From Nonomuraea turcica (lineage in GTDB: Bacteria > Actinomycetota > Actinomycetes > Streptosporangiales > Streptosporangiaceae), in contig NZ_JAUZQF010000013.1 in NCBI RefSeq assembly GCF_030718205.1, positions 1 to 64,000 of the forward strand: DNA of 64,000 bases, given 5' to 3'. The notes beneath the pieces are model-generated. The model had not been told where the DNA came from. It searched no databases and saw only the letters and a list, made by a program, of their open reading frames with translations. Both the position numbers and the translations under genes were made by a program. Below, piece by piece: positions 49,279 to 56,898 of this stretch (position 1 is its first letter; each line of letters starts with the position of its first letter).

Positions 49279-49716
49279 ATGGAAGAAGCTGAGGCGGCCC
49301 GCGAGGTGGCACGGCTCTACCCGGCGGTCTACCGGCGATTCAAGGCGTCGAGAAGGCCGATCGCGGCCGGGCTGACCGCCCGGATGCACGCTGTGCTCGG
49401 CCACCTGCTGGCGGCAGGGCCGCTCACGCTGAGCGAGCTGGCCGAGCACCTGCAGCTGTCCAAGGCCGCGACCACCGAGCTGGTCACCCGGGTCGAAGAA
49501 CGCGGCCTGGTGGCCAGGATCAGGGACGAGCGCGACCGGCGGCGGGTGTTCGTCTGGGTCACCGAAGAGGGAAGGGCGGCCGCCGCGGCGGCGGCGCCGC
49601 GGGTGCTCGAGGACGACCTGCTGGCGCAGGCCGTGCGGACGATGACGCCGCAGGAACGCCAAGGGCTCGTGACCGGGCTCCGCGCGCTCCTGAGAGACGG
49701 AGAGGACGGGTCATGA
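49279..49716 (+). CDS. MarR-family transcriptional regulator
   Basis: 145 residues from ATG at 49279. Winged helix-turn-helix: LTLSELAEHLQLSKAATTELVTRVEERGLVARIRDERDRRRVFVWVT, read as positions about 50-98. The DRRR wing is typical of MarR proteins. It likely binds the palindromes directly upstream and represses its own operon with the zinc-ribbon and VOC genes (ATGA overlaps). The ligand is unknown; partners suggest a toxic electrophile or antibiotic. Confidence 0.93.
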   Translation: MEEAEAAREVARLYPAVYRRFKASRRPIAAGLTARMHAVLGHLLAAGPLTLSELAEHLQLSKAATTELVTRVEERGLVARIRDERDRRRVFVWVTEEGRAAAAAAAPRVLEDDLLAQAVRTMTPQERQGLVTGLRALLRDGEDGS

Positions 49717-49964
49717 GCTGCGAGAGCTGCGGAATGCCGATGGAGAGCGCCGAGGACCACGCGCCGGGCCACCCCGGCAGCACCTGGTGCCGCTACTGCT
49801 CCAACACCGACGGGACGCTGCAGGACTTCGACGAGCGGTTCGAGCGCATGGTGCAGTGGGAGGTCCAGCGCACGGGCCGGCCGAGGCCAGAGGCCGAGGA
49901 GGCCACCAGGGCCTACATGCGCACGATGCCCGCCTGGCGCGACCACCCGAGGTTGATGGCATGA
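49713..49964 (+). CDS. Small zinc-ribbon protein
   Basis: 83 residues from ATG at 49713 (ATGA overlap with MarR). Two CxxC pairs, MSCESCGMPM and WCRYCSNTDG, form a putative zinc-ribbon (zf-ribbon_2 type), followed by a charged amphipathic tail (DFDERFERMVQWEV...). Its molecular role is unknown. Proteins of this type often travel with MarR and AraC regulators in stress operons. Confidence 0.86.
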   Translation: MSCESCGMPMESAEDHAPGHPGSTWCRYCSNTDGTLQDFDERFERMVQWEVQRTGRPRPEAEEATRAYMRTMPAWRDHPRLMA

Positions 49965-50323
49965 GGATCCTGGGCGTCGACAATGTCCTGGTCGGCGTGG
50001 CCGACCTCGATCGGGCCAAGGAGTTCTACGGTGGCGTGCTGGGGCTGAAGGAGAAGTTCTCGACAGGGGAGATGGCCCTCTACGCGATCGGGGAGGAGAC
50101 CCCCGGCCTGCTGGTACGCGTCCAAGAGGCCGGTCCCGGCTCCATGCGCGTCTGGCTTGAGGTCCCCGACGCCCGCGCCGCGGCGGCCGAGCTGGGCGTG
50201 GAGCCGTTCGAGGTGTTCACGGGCTGGACGGTGGAGCTGTCGGACCCATGGGGGAACGTCATCGGCCTCACCGACTACGCCAAGCAGCCGCACCTCTCCC
50301 GCCTGGCGACGGGAGAGGGCTGA
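49961..50323 (+). CDS. VOC-superfamily protein (glyoxalase/bleomycin-resistance fold)
   Basis: 120 residues from ATG at 49961 (ATGA overlap). VOC fold of paired beta-alpha-beta-beta-beta units: VDNVLVGVADLDRAKEFYGGVLGL, then LEVPDARAAAAELG and VELSDPWGNVIGLTDY with a conserved metal-type Asp/Glu pattern. Family roles include isomerases, dioxygenases and sequestration of antibiotics such as bleomycin. The MarR partner suggests detoxification. Third gene of the operon. Confidence 0.87.
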   Translation: MRILGVDNVLVGVADLDRAKEFYGGVLGLKEKFSTGEMALYAIGEETPGLLVRVQEAGPGSMRVWLEVPDARAAAAELGVEPFEVFTGWTVELSDPWGNVIGLTDYAKQPHLSRLATGEG

Positions 50324-50341
50324 GACGATCAGATAGCTGGA

Positions 50342-51196
50342 TCAGCTGCCGACGTTGGCGAGCGAGTCCCAGATGACGGACGCGTCGTCCTCACCGTTCT
50401 CGAACTCGGTGGCGACCTCATCCGCCGGCGGCGCCTTGATCGACACGGCGGTGCCCCAGCCGGAGAACCTGGTGTCCACGCTCACGCTGCCCTTCCCGCT
50501 GGACAGGACGGACATCGGAAAGGTCGACACCAGCCGGGTGGGCAGGCCGGCGGAGTTCACCGCGAGCCGCCAGCTGATCGTGCTCTTCAGGGCCTTCGCC
50601 GAGGGCTTGGAGAGCCCGGTGGCGCGGAACCACGGGGACACCTTCCACAGGTCGCCCACTGTGATCTTGCCGGCGTAGCCGCCACTGGCGGGCTTGGCGC
50701 TCTTGAACAGGGTCTTGAGCGTGGCGGGCTCGGCGAGGTTCACCGGCTGGCTGTAGGTACCGGTCACGCCACCGGTCGGGCCCTTGGGGAACTTGAACCA
50801 GGTCTTGCCCTCAGGCAGCGTGGTCGCCCACATGCCTCCGGACAGGTATGACGTGGTGCCGACCCGAATCGTGCGCTCCGGTGAAGCCAGCGCCTTGAGC
50901 AGCTCCGGAGCGTCGTCCGCGCCCAGGTCCTTCAGGGAGATGTTGAACCTCCCGGTGCTGTCCGAGGCCGCGATGCCGGACTTGCTGAACTGCAGGGTGC
51001 CGCTGCGCCGGACGAAGATTTCGCGTTCCCCTTCGACGTCGAGGGTGGTCCGCTCCGTGAACTTCACTCCCTTGCCGGGAGCGAGCTGCTTCTTCACCGC
51101 GCCGACGGGGTCCTTCGGTGCGGCGGCCATTGCGGGGGTCGCGGCGACCAGGGTGGCAGTGGTGGCTAACACCACGCCGGCGAGCATGCGCTTCAT
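50342..51196 (-). CDS. Exported protein of unknown function, LolA/LppX-like fold suspected
   Basis: 284 residues from ATG at 51196, with AAAGGAAT upstream. Signal peptide MKRMLAGVVLATTATLVAAT ends at AMAAA. The mature protein is rich in beta-strand-like segments (GVKFTERTTLDVEGE, RSGTLQFSKSGIAAS, GRFNISLKDLG) and resembles actinobacterial exported proteins of the LppX/LolA half-barrel type, but without a lipobox Cys. Substrate unknown. Divergent from sucC across a 493 bp region. Confidence 0.8.
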   Translation of the reverse strand: MKRMLAGVVLATTATLVAATPAMAAAPKDPVGAVKKQLAPGKGVKFTERTTLDVEGEREIFVRRSGTLQFSKSGIAASDSTGRFNISLKDLGADDAPELLKALASPERTIRVGTTSYLSGGMWATTLPEGKTWFKFPKGPTGGVTGTYSQPVNLAEPATLKTLFKSAKPASGGYAGKITVGDLWKVSPWFRATGLSKPSAKALKSTISWRLAVNSAGLPTRLVSTFPMSVLSSGKGSVSVDTRFSGWGTAVSIKAPPADEVATEFENGEDDASVIWDSLANVGS

Positions 51197-51512
51197 ACGG
51201 ATTCCTTTGTTGAGGGGGATTACCGGTGCTTCCCGCCGAAACTTTCGTGCCTCGGGGTGAAGCGAGGTAGGGAAAAGCTGGGTCGTGATCCTAGCGTTCC
51301 GGTACGCGTCGTGGATATCGGTAATCCTGCGCATACACGTAACGTCCCATGGCGATCACGGACGGGAATGGCCCTCGGTTTCCTTCGAATCGGATAACCG
51401 GGGGCCCCAGGAATCCTGGCCATTAAAGATCACGGTCATATATCGGCACTCGGGCGCTCCGGCGGCGAATCGGTGCATTTCTCGTGCAGATCATCATCTG
51501 TGCACCCTTGCC
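51197..51512. other. Intergenic region upstream of sucC, left part
   Basis: Lower GC than neighbours and no supported gene. An 86-codon open frame on the plus strand (51285-51545) lacks actinobacterial codon bias and SD. Probably contains promoter elements of the exported protein. Confidence 0.45.
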
Positions 51513-51546
51513 GGAAGTGAGGCCGGAGGTGAGGCTTGGAAGTGAG
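51513..51546. promoter_or_regulatory. Three direct repeats GGARGTGAG upstream of sucC
   Basis: GGAAGTGAG (51513-51521), GGAGGTGAG (51525-51533) and GGAAGTGAG (51538-51546) recur with 12-13 bp spacing, near one helical turn, about 145 bp before sucC. Candidate activator site. Confidence 0.45.
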
Positions 51547-51580
51547 ATCAGCGTCACATAGTGGGAGAACCATGACCCGG

Positions 51581-51596
51581 TGACCTGGGCAGGTCA
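51581..51596. promoter_or_regulatory. Palindrome TGACCT-N4-AGGTCA upstream of sucC
   Basis: A perfect 6-4-6 inverted repeat (TGACCTGGGCAGGTCA), 94 bp upstream of the sucC GTG. It is operator-like. A -10-like TAGGCT lies at 51607-51612, without a clear -35. Confidence 0.45.
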
Positions 51597-51689
51597 AGCT
51601 TGGGGCTAGGCTTCACTGGCGGAAACGCCCGGCACGCACGGGTTGCCCGGGCCGTCGAACATCAGTCGGATAAGCAAGGACGGACCCTC

Positions 51690-52871
51690 GTGGACCTGTT
51701 CGAACATCAGGCGAAGGAGCTCTTCGCTGACTACGGCATCCCGGTGCCGCGCGGCATCGTCGCCCACACGGTGGAGGAGGTGCGGGCGGCCGCCGAGCAG
51801 TTGACCGGTCGCGTCGTCGTCAAGGCCCAGGTCAAGACCGGTGGCCGGGGCAAGGCCGGAGGCGTGAAGGTGGCCGATGACGCCGCCGACGCCGTCGAGA
51901 AGGCCACCGCCATCCTGGGCATGGACATTAAGGGCCACACGGTCCACAAGGTGCTCGTGGAGGAGGCCAGCGCGATCGCGGAGGAATACTACTTCTCCTT
52001 CCTGCTCGACCGTGCGAACCGTACGTTCCTCGCGATCTGCTCCGCCGCCGGCGGTATGGACATCGAAGAGGTCGCCCACAGCGCCCCCGAGAAGGTCGCC
52101 AAGGTGCCGGTCTCGGCGCTGACCGGCATCGACCGGGCCAAGGCCCGCGAGATCGCGGTGGCCGGCGGGCTGCCGGAGAAGTCGCTCGACGGCGCCGCCG
52201 AGCTCATCGAGAAGCTCTGGTGCTGCTTCGTCGACGAGGACGCCACGCTCGTCGAGGTCAACCCCATGATCCTGTCGGCCGATGGCCAGGTGAAGGCGCT
52301 CGACGGCAAGGTCACGCTCGACGACAACGCCGCCTTCCGTCAGCAGGAGCACGAGGCGCTGGCCGACAAGGCCGCCGAGGACCCGCTCGAGGCCGCGGCC
52401 AAGGAGAAGGACCTCAACTACGTCAAGCTCGATGGCGACGTCGGCATCATCGGCAACGGCGCGGGCCTGGTCATGTCCACCCTCGACGTCGTGGCCTACG
52501 CCGGTGAGGCGTTCCCCGGCAAGCCGTCCCCCGCCAACTTCCTCGACATCGGTGGTGGCGCGTCGGCTGAGGTCATGGCTGCCGGCCTGGAGATCATCCT
52601 CTCCGATCCCGACGTGAAGTCGATTTTCGTGAACGTCTTCGGCGGCATCACCGCCTGCGACGCCGTCGCCAACGGCATCGTCTCGGCGTTCAAGCTGCTG
52701 GAGAGCCGGGGCGAGGCCGTGACCCACCCGCTGGTGGTCCGCCTCGACGGTAACAACGCCCAGCTCGGGCGACAGATCCTGGCCGACGCCGCGCTCCCGC
52801 GGGTCGAGCTGGTAGACACGATGGACGACGCGGCCAAGCGTGCCGCCGAGCTCGCTGCGGTAGGTGCGTAA
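51690..52871 (+). CDS. sucC: Succinyl-CoA synthetase (ADP-forming) beta subunit
   Basis: 393 residues from GTG at 51690 (AAGGA 10 nt upstream). ATP-grasp domain: MDLFEHQAKELFADYGIPVP, VVVKAQVKTGGRGKAGGVK, and the C-terminal NFLDIGGGA, FVNVFGGITACDAVA and RLDGNNAQLG that contact the alpha subunit and phosphate. TCA-cycle enzyme converting succinyl-CoA to succinate with ATP formation. It is full length and paired with sucD three nt downstream. Confidence 0.97.
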   Translation: MDLFEHQAKELFADYGIPVPRGIVAHTVEEVRAAAEQLTGRVVVKAQVKTGGRGKAGGVKVADDAADAVEKATAILGMDIKGHTVHKVLVEEASAIAEEYYFSFLLDRANRTFLAICSAAGGMDIEEVAHSAPEKVAKVPVSALTGIDRAKAREIAVAGGLPEKSLDGAAELIEKLWCCFVDEDATLVEVNPMILSADGQVKALDGKVTLDDNAAFRQQEHEALADKAAEDPLEAAAKEKDLNYVKLDGDVGIIGNGAGLVMSTLDVVAYAGEAFPGKPSPANFLDIGGGASAEVMAAGLEIILSDPDVKSIFVNVFGGITACDAVANGIVSAFKLLESRGEAVTHPLVVRLDGNNAQLGRQILADAALPRVELVDTMDDAAKRAAELAAVGA

Positions 52872-52874
52872 CTC

Positions 52875-53750
52875 ATGGCCATCTGGTTGACCGAGAACAG
52901 CAAGATCATCGTTCAGGGCATGACCGGCGGGGAAGGCACCAAGCACACCCGCCGCATGCTCGCCTCCGGCGCCAAGGTCGTGGGCGGCGTCAACGCCCGC
53001 AAGGCCGGCACCGTTCATGAGGGCCTGCCCGTGTTCGGCACGGTCATGGAGGCCATGGAGCAGACCGGCGCCGACGTGTCGGTCGTGTTCGTGCCTCCGG
53101 CGTTCACCAAGGACGCCGTCAAGGAGGCCATCGACGCCGAGATCCCGCTCGTCGTGGTGATCACCGAAGGCGTCCCGGTGCACGACAGCACCGAGTTCTG
53201 GGCCTACGCCGTCACCAAGGGCAACAAGACCCGCATCATCGGCCCCAACTGCCCCGGCATCGCCTCTCCTGGCGCCTCCAACGCCGGCATCATCCCCGCC
53301 GACATCACCACCGCCGGCCGCATCGGCCTGGTCTCGAAGTCCGGCACGCTGACCTACCAGCTCATGTACGAGCTGCGCGACTTCGGCTTCTCGACCGCTG
53401 TCGGCATCGGCGGCGACCCCGTCATCGGCACCACGCACATCGACGCGCTCCAGGCCTTCCAGGAGGACCCGGGCACCGACGCCATCGTGATGATCGGTGA
53501 GATCGGCGGCGACGCCGAGGAGCGGGCCGCGGCCTACATCGAGCAGCACGTGACCAAGCCCGTGGTCGCTTACGTGGCCGGCTTCACCGCGCCCGAGGGC
53601 AAGACGATGGGCCACGCGGGCGCCATCGTGTCCGGCTCGGCCGGCACCGCCCAGGCCAAGAAGGAAGCCTTGGAGAAGGTGGGCGTCCGCGTCGGCAAGA
53701 CCCCGTCGGAAACGGCACGCCTCATGCGCGAGATCATGCAGGCTCGTTGA
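52875..53750 (+). CDS. sucD: Succinyl-CoA synthetase alpha subunit
   Basis: 291 residues from ATG at 52875. CoA-binding Rossmann domain (KIIVQGMTGGEGTKHT, VGGVNARKAG), IIGPNCPGI, SKSGTLTYQL, and the phosphohistidine loop in KTMGHAGAIVSG. Full-length partner of SucC. Followed by a strong intrinsic terminator. Confidence 0.97.
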   Translation: MAIWLTENSKIIVQGMTGGEGTKHTRRMLASGAKVVGGVNARKAGTVHEGLPVFGTVMEAMEQTGADVSVVFVPPAFTKDAVKEAIDAEIPLVVVITEGVPVHDSTEFWAYAVTKGNKTRIIGPNCPGIASPGASNAGIIPADITTAGRIGLVSKSGTLTYQLMYELRDFGFSTAVGIGGDPVIGTTHIDALQAFQEDPGTDAIVMIGEIGGDAEERAAAYIEQHVTKPVVAYVAGFTAPEGKTMGHAGAIVSGSAGTAQAKKEALEKVGVRVGKTPSETARLMREIMQAR

Positions 53751-53761
53751 TCATCGCCAAG

Positions 53762-53793
53762 AAGGCCCCGCGCGGCACACCGCGCGGGGCTTT
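53762..53793 (+). terminator. Intrinsic terminator of sucCD
   Basis: GCCCCGCGCGG-CACA-CCGCGCGGGGC, 11 bp stem and 4 nt loop, extended by AA/TT pairs and followed by CTTT. Lies 11 nt after the sucD stop. Confidence 0.85.
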
Positions 53794-53820
53794 CCCATGC
53801 GTGGACAGCGCAGAAAGCGT

Positions 53821-53880
53821 CCCCCTGGACAGAGGGCGACCAACGACGGTGCTTGGGGCGGCCACGTCGCAGGGTAAAAG
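53821..53880. repeat. Left copy of a ~60 bp inverted repeat
   Basis: Its reverse complement matches 55580-55640 at about 51 of 60 hand-aligned positions with one gap; shared blocks include GCGACGTGG, GCCCCAAGC and GCCCTCTGTCC. It lies between the sucD terminator and the DUF6350-like start. Confidence 0.85.
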
Positions 53881-53947
53881 ATTGAATATTAATCCCCCGG
53901 CGCGTCAACCAAGCACTGGTTGGGAAAGGTTGAGAAAATCACCTACT

Positions 53948-55570
53948 GTGACGGCGATTATCGACCAGTTGCGCGCTGCCCCCCGGTCGGTGCTCGGCAA
54001 GCTCCCCCGGGTCCCTGGCGACGACGACGAGTCCAGGCGACCGCTGCCCGTGTCGGGCATGCTGGCCGCGGCATGCACGCTGGGCGTCGGCTTGGCCGCA
54101 CTCACCACGCTCACGCTGGTCGGGTGGATCGCCGCCCCGCGCGGCACGCTGGGCTCCGGGCTGCCGGGTGTGTTCCGTACGGCGGCGCAGCTCTGGCTGG
54201 CCGCGCACCACGCCGGGTTCGCGATCCCCGGCGGGCGGGTCGGGTTGTTGCCACTCGGCCTGATCATGCTGCCGGCCGTGCTGCTCTATCGGGCGGGACG
54301 CTGGATGGCGCGCGATGCCGACCTGCGGCTCCGGCTGCCCGCGCGGCTGCCCAAGAACAGCCCGCGGGAGAAGGCCCAGGCTCGCCGCCGGGCCCAGCTG
54401 GTGCTGGTGGTGCAGGCCGGAGTGTCGCTGGCGGCTCCGTACGCGCTGCTGGCCGGGCTGATCGCGCTCGTGGCGAGCAACGACATCACGCAGCCGTTCA
54501 TCGGTGAGGCGTTGTTCAGCCATTTCGTGCTGGCGTTCCTGGCGGGGGCGCTGGCCACGGCGCGGATGATCGGGCCCTGGCGGGTGATGCTCCGGCTGTT
54601 GCCCGAGCGGGTGCGCGCGCTCACCGTCGGCACGGCGATGGCCACCGCGTTGTTGCTGGTGGCCGGGCTGGCACTGGTGCTGGTCGCCATCGTGCTGAAC
54701 TTCGACCAGGTCAGGGAGCTGTCCAGCGTCCTGTCGCCCGGGCTCGTGGGCGGGCTGCTCCTGGTGCTGCTCCAGTTGCTCTATCTGCTCAACGTCGTCA
54801 TCTGGGCGTCCTCGTACATCGCCGGACCGGGGTTCGCCATCGGTGCGGACACTCTGGTCGCGCCCACAGGCGTGCAGCTCGGCACGGTGCCGAGCCTGCC
54901 GTTGCTGGGGGCGTTGCCGGAAAGCGGGCCGGTGCCGGCGTGGATGATGGCGGTGATCGCGCTGCCGTTCGCGGCGGGGGCTGTGGCGGGGGTGATGGTG
55001 GCCAGGATCTCGCCGTCGCCGTCGTATGAGGCGGCGCCGCTCTGGGGATTCCTCACCGGAGTGTCCACCGGGGTCGTGGCGGGGGCGCTGGCGGCGCTGT
55101 CCGGCGGGCCCATCGGCGGCGGACGGCTGGCGGCGATCGGCCCCTCGCCTTGGGAAGTGGCGTTGTCGGTAGCGCTCGAGGTCGGCGTGGCCGCGGGCAT
55201 CTCCGCCGGCGTGACGAACCTGCTGCTGATCAACAAGCGGGCCCGCGCGCCGCTCGACAAGGCGGCCGCCCCGGTACGCAAGGCGGGCGCGGCGATCGCC
55301 AAGGCGGCGAGCAAGGTGGGCTTGGCGGAGTCGGACCCGCGCCCGCTGCCCGGCCACTGGATGGACGCCACCGAGGCGGACACTCAGGAGATCCCTGTCA
55401 TCAGGGACGACTGGCAGGACGAGCACGCCTCGGCCGCCGAGGAGACGCTGGCTCAGGCGCGTCCCCGCGTGACGGAGACACGCCCGCCGCGTAACGACAT
55501 CGTCGACGAGTCCGACGACCGCGGCGGTCATGTGATCTATCTCGATCCCTATGCTTGGGACAAAGACTGA
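53948..55570 (+). CDS. DUF6350-like polytopic membrane protein
   Basis: 540 residues from GTG at 53948; no strong SD is seen. About 11-12 hydrophobic helices, with a basic cytoplasmic loop (RLPARLPKNSPREKAQARRRAQ) and an Ala/Lys-rich coiled tail ending in acidic DRGGHVIYLDPYAWDKD. Position between sucD and purN is the usual one in actinomycetes for this DUF6350-type protein, whose function is not known. It is flanked by the inverted repeats 53821-53880 and 55580-55640. Confidence 0.85.
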   Translation: MTAIIDQLRAAPRSVLGKLPRVPGDDDESRRPLPVSGMLAAACTLGVGLAALTTLTLVGWIAAPRGTLGSGLPGVFRTAAQLWLAAHHAGFAIPGGRVGLLPLGLIMLPAVLLYRAGRWMARDADLRLRLPARLPKNSPREKAQARRRAQLVLVVQAGVSLAAPYALLAGLIALVASNDITQPFIGEALFSHFVLAFLAGALATARMIGPWRVMLRLLPERVRALTVGTAMATALLLVAGLALVLVAIVLNFDQVRELSSVLSPGLVGGLLLVLLQLLYLLNVVIWASSYIAGPGFAIGADTLVAPTGVQLGTVPSLPLLGALPESGPVPAWMMAVIALPFAAGAVAGVMVARISPSPSYEAAPLWGFLTGVSTGVVAGALAALSGGPIGGGRLAAIGPSPWEVALSVALEVGVAAGISAGVTNLLLINKRARAPLDKAAAPVRKAGAAIAKAASKVGLAESDPRPLPGHWMDATEADTQEIPVIRDDWQDEHASAAEETLAQARPRVTETRPPRNDIVDESDDRGGHVIYLDPYAWDKD

Positions 55571-55579
55571 TCCGTTTTT

Positions 55580-55640
55580 CCTTTACGCTGCGACGTGGTG
55601 CCCCAAGCGCCGTCGTGGGTTGCCCTCTGTCCCGGGAGCG
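55580..55640. repeat. Right copy of the ~60 bp inverted repeat
   Basis: Inverted partner of 53821-53880, starting 10 nt after the membrane-protein stop. No open reading frame is needed to explain it. The rest of 55641-55773 shows nothing recognisable. Confidence 0.85.
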
Positions 55641-55773
55641 TGGGTCGGAGCGGGCGGGGCACGATGCCAACGGCAGGCCCGTAGCGAATGCGACCACCAC
55701 CAGCAGGGCGCGCCGCCGTGACGCCGCGCAGTGGTGCGCTGCCGGGTGGCGACGACGGGAAAATCCGGCCGGC

Positions 55774-56193
55774 TCAGGGCTGCATGGCGCCCAGGAGTTC
55801 GAGGACGTCCGGGGGCAGCTTGCGCTCGGCCGCGTCTCGGAACTGGGTGAAGCACTCGCCCTGCGAGGACACCGTGCCGGCGCCCTTCATGCACTCCTGG
55901 TAGGCGGCGTATTCATCCATCAGGTAAAGCTGCATCCCCGTGGCCATGGCCGACAGTGCCAGCGCGATCGAGGAGATGGCGATGCCGCCCACGGCTATCC
56001 CCGTGGGCTTGCTCGCGGCTTTCAGCAGCGGCAGCGCCCGGATCCCGGCCGCCAGCGCGAACAGCGCCATGACCAGGCCGGCGAGCGGCAACATGAACGT
56101 CATGGCCAGCGCTGCGATGGACAACCAAATCGCTCGGCGACCCGCCGATTCGGCGGGCTGCTGGCCTGCCGGTGCCTGCACCGGTGTCGACAC
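55774..56193 (-). CDS. DUF4190-like small membrane protein
   Basis: 139 residues from GTG at 56193, with AGAGGAGGTCAG immediately before. Two long hydrophobic segments (WLSIAALAMTFMLPLAGLVMALFALA and AVGGIAISSIALALSAMATG, given here as ranges about 23-48 and 67-86) resemble DUF4190. A C-terminal acidic, Cys-containing part (YQECMKGAG, GECFTQFRDAA) faces outside or inside unknown. Convergent with the DUF6350-like gene and divergent from purN. Confidence 0.82.
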   Translation of the reverse strand: MSTPVQAPAGQQPAESAGRRAIWLSIAALAMTFMLPLAGLVMALFALAAGIRALPLLKAASKPTGIAVGGIAISSIALALSAMATGMQLYLMDEYAAYQECMKGAGTVSSQGECFTQFRDAAERKLPPDVLELLGAMQP

Positions 56194-56268
56194 CTGACCT
56201 CCTCTGCGTCGCCGGTTAAGGAACAGATACCCTGGCAGCCCACCCTGTTTTCCTCTTGGAGAGTGCGC

Positions 56269-56898
56269 GTGTCTAAGGCTGGGCGGCTCGTCGTCCTCGT
56301 CTCCGGCTCTGGAACCAACCTACAGGCCCTGCTGGACGCTTCTGCCGACCCGTCGTACGGGGCTCGCGTGGTGGCGGTCGGTGCCGACAGGGAGGGGATC
56401 GAGGGGCTGGTCCGGGCCACTAAGGCAGGCGTCCCGACTTTTGTCGAAAAATTGGGCAATTATCCGACAAGGGCGGATTGGGACCGTGCGATCGCGGCCA
56501 AGATCGCATCGTACGAACCCGACCTGGTGGTGTCGGCAGGCTTCATGAAGATTTTGGGTACGCCGACGCTCGAGGCCTTCCCCGTGCTCAACACCCACCC
56601 GGCGCTGCTGCCGTCCTTCCCCGGCGCGCATGGCGTGCGCGACGCGCTGGCCCACGGGGTCAAGGTCACCGGCTGCACGGTGATGCTGGCCGACGAGGGG
56701 ATCGACACCGGGCCCATTGTCGCCCAGGAGGCGGTGCCCGTGCTTCCGGACGACGACGAGGCGGTCCTGCACGAGCGCATCAAGACCGTCGAGCGCCGTC
56801 TACTCGTCGAGATCGTCGGCCGGATGGCCCGCGAGGGCTGGAAGGTCAGCGGACGCCATGTCCGCATCGGCAACCAATCAGGAGGGGAAACCACGTGA
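56269..56898 (+). CDS. purN: Phosphoribosylglycinamide formyltransferase
   Basis: 209 residues from GTG at 56269 (GGAGAG 5 nt upstream). PurN motifs: LVVLVSGSGTNLQALLDA, VLNTHPALLPSFPGAHGVRDAL with the catalytic Asn and His, and DEGIDTGPIVAQ with the catalytic Asp. It formylates GAR with 10-formyl-THF in de novo purine synthesis. GTGA overlap with purH. Confidence 0.96.
   Translation: MSKAGRLVVLVSGSGTNLQALLDASADPSYGARVVAVGADREGIEGLVRATKAGVPTFVEKLGNYPTRADWDRAIAAKIASYEPDLVVSAGFMKILGTPTLEAFPVLNTHPALLPSFPGAHGVRDALAHGVKVTGCTVMLADEGIDTGPIVAQEAVPVLPDDDEAVLHERIKTVERRLLVEIVGRMAREGWKVSGRHVRIGNQSGGETT

Noticed and set aside
51285..51545. An 86-codon open frame upstream of sucC
   Set aside because: Codon use lacks the GC3 bias of its neighbours, there is no SD and it overlaps likely promoter motifs.
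53821..55640. A transposon carrying the DUF6350-like gene between inverted repeats
   Set aside because: No transposase, no target-site duplication seen, and the gene is native to this position in actinomycetes.
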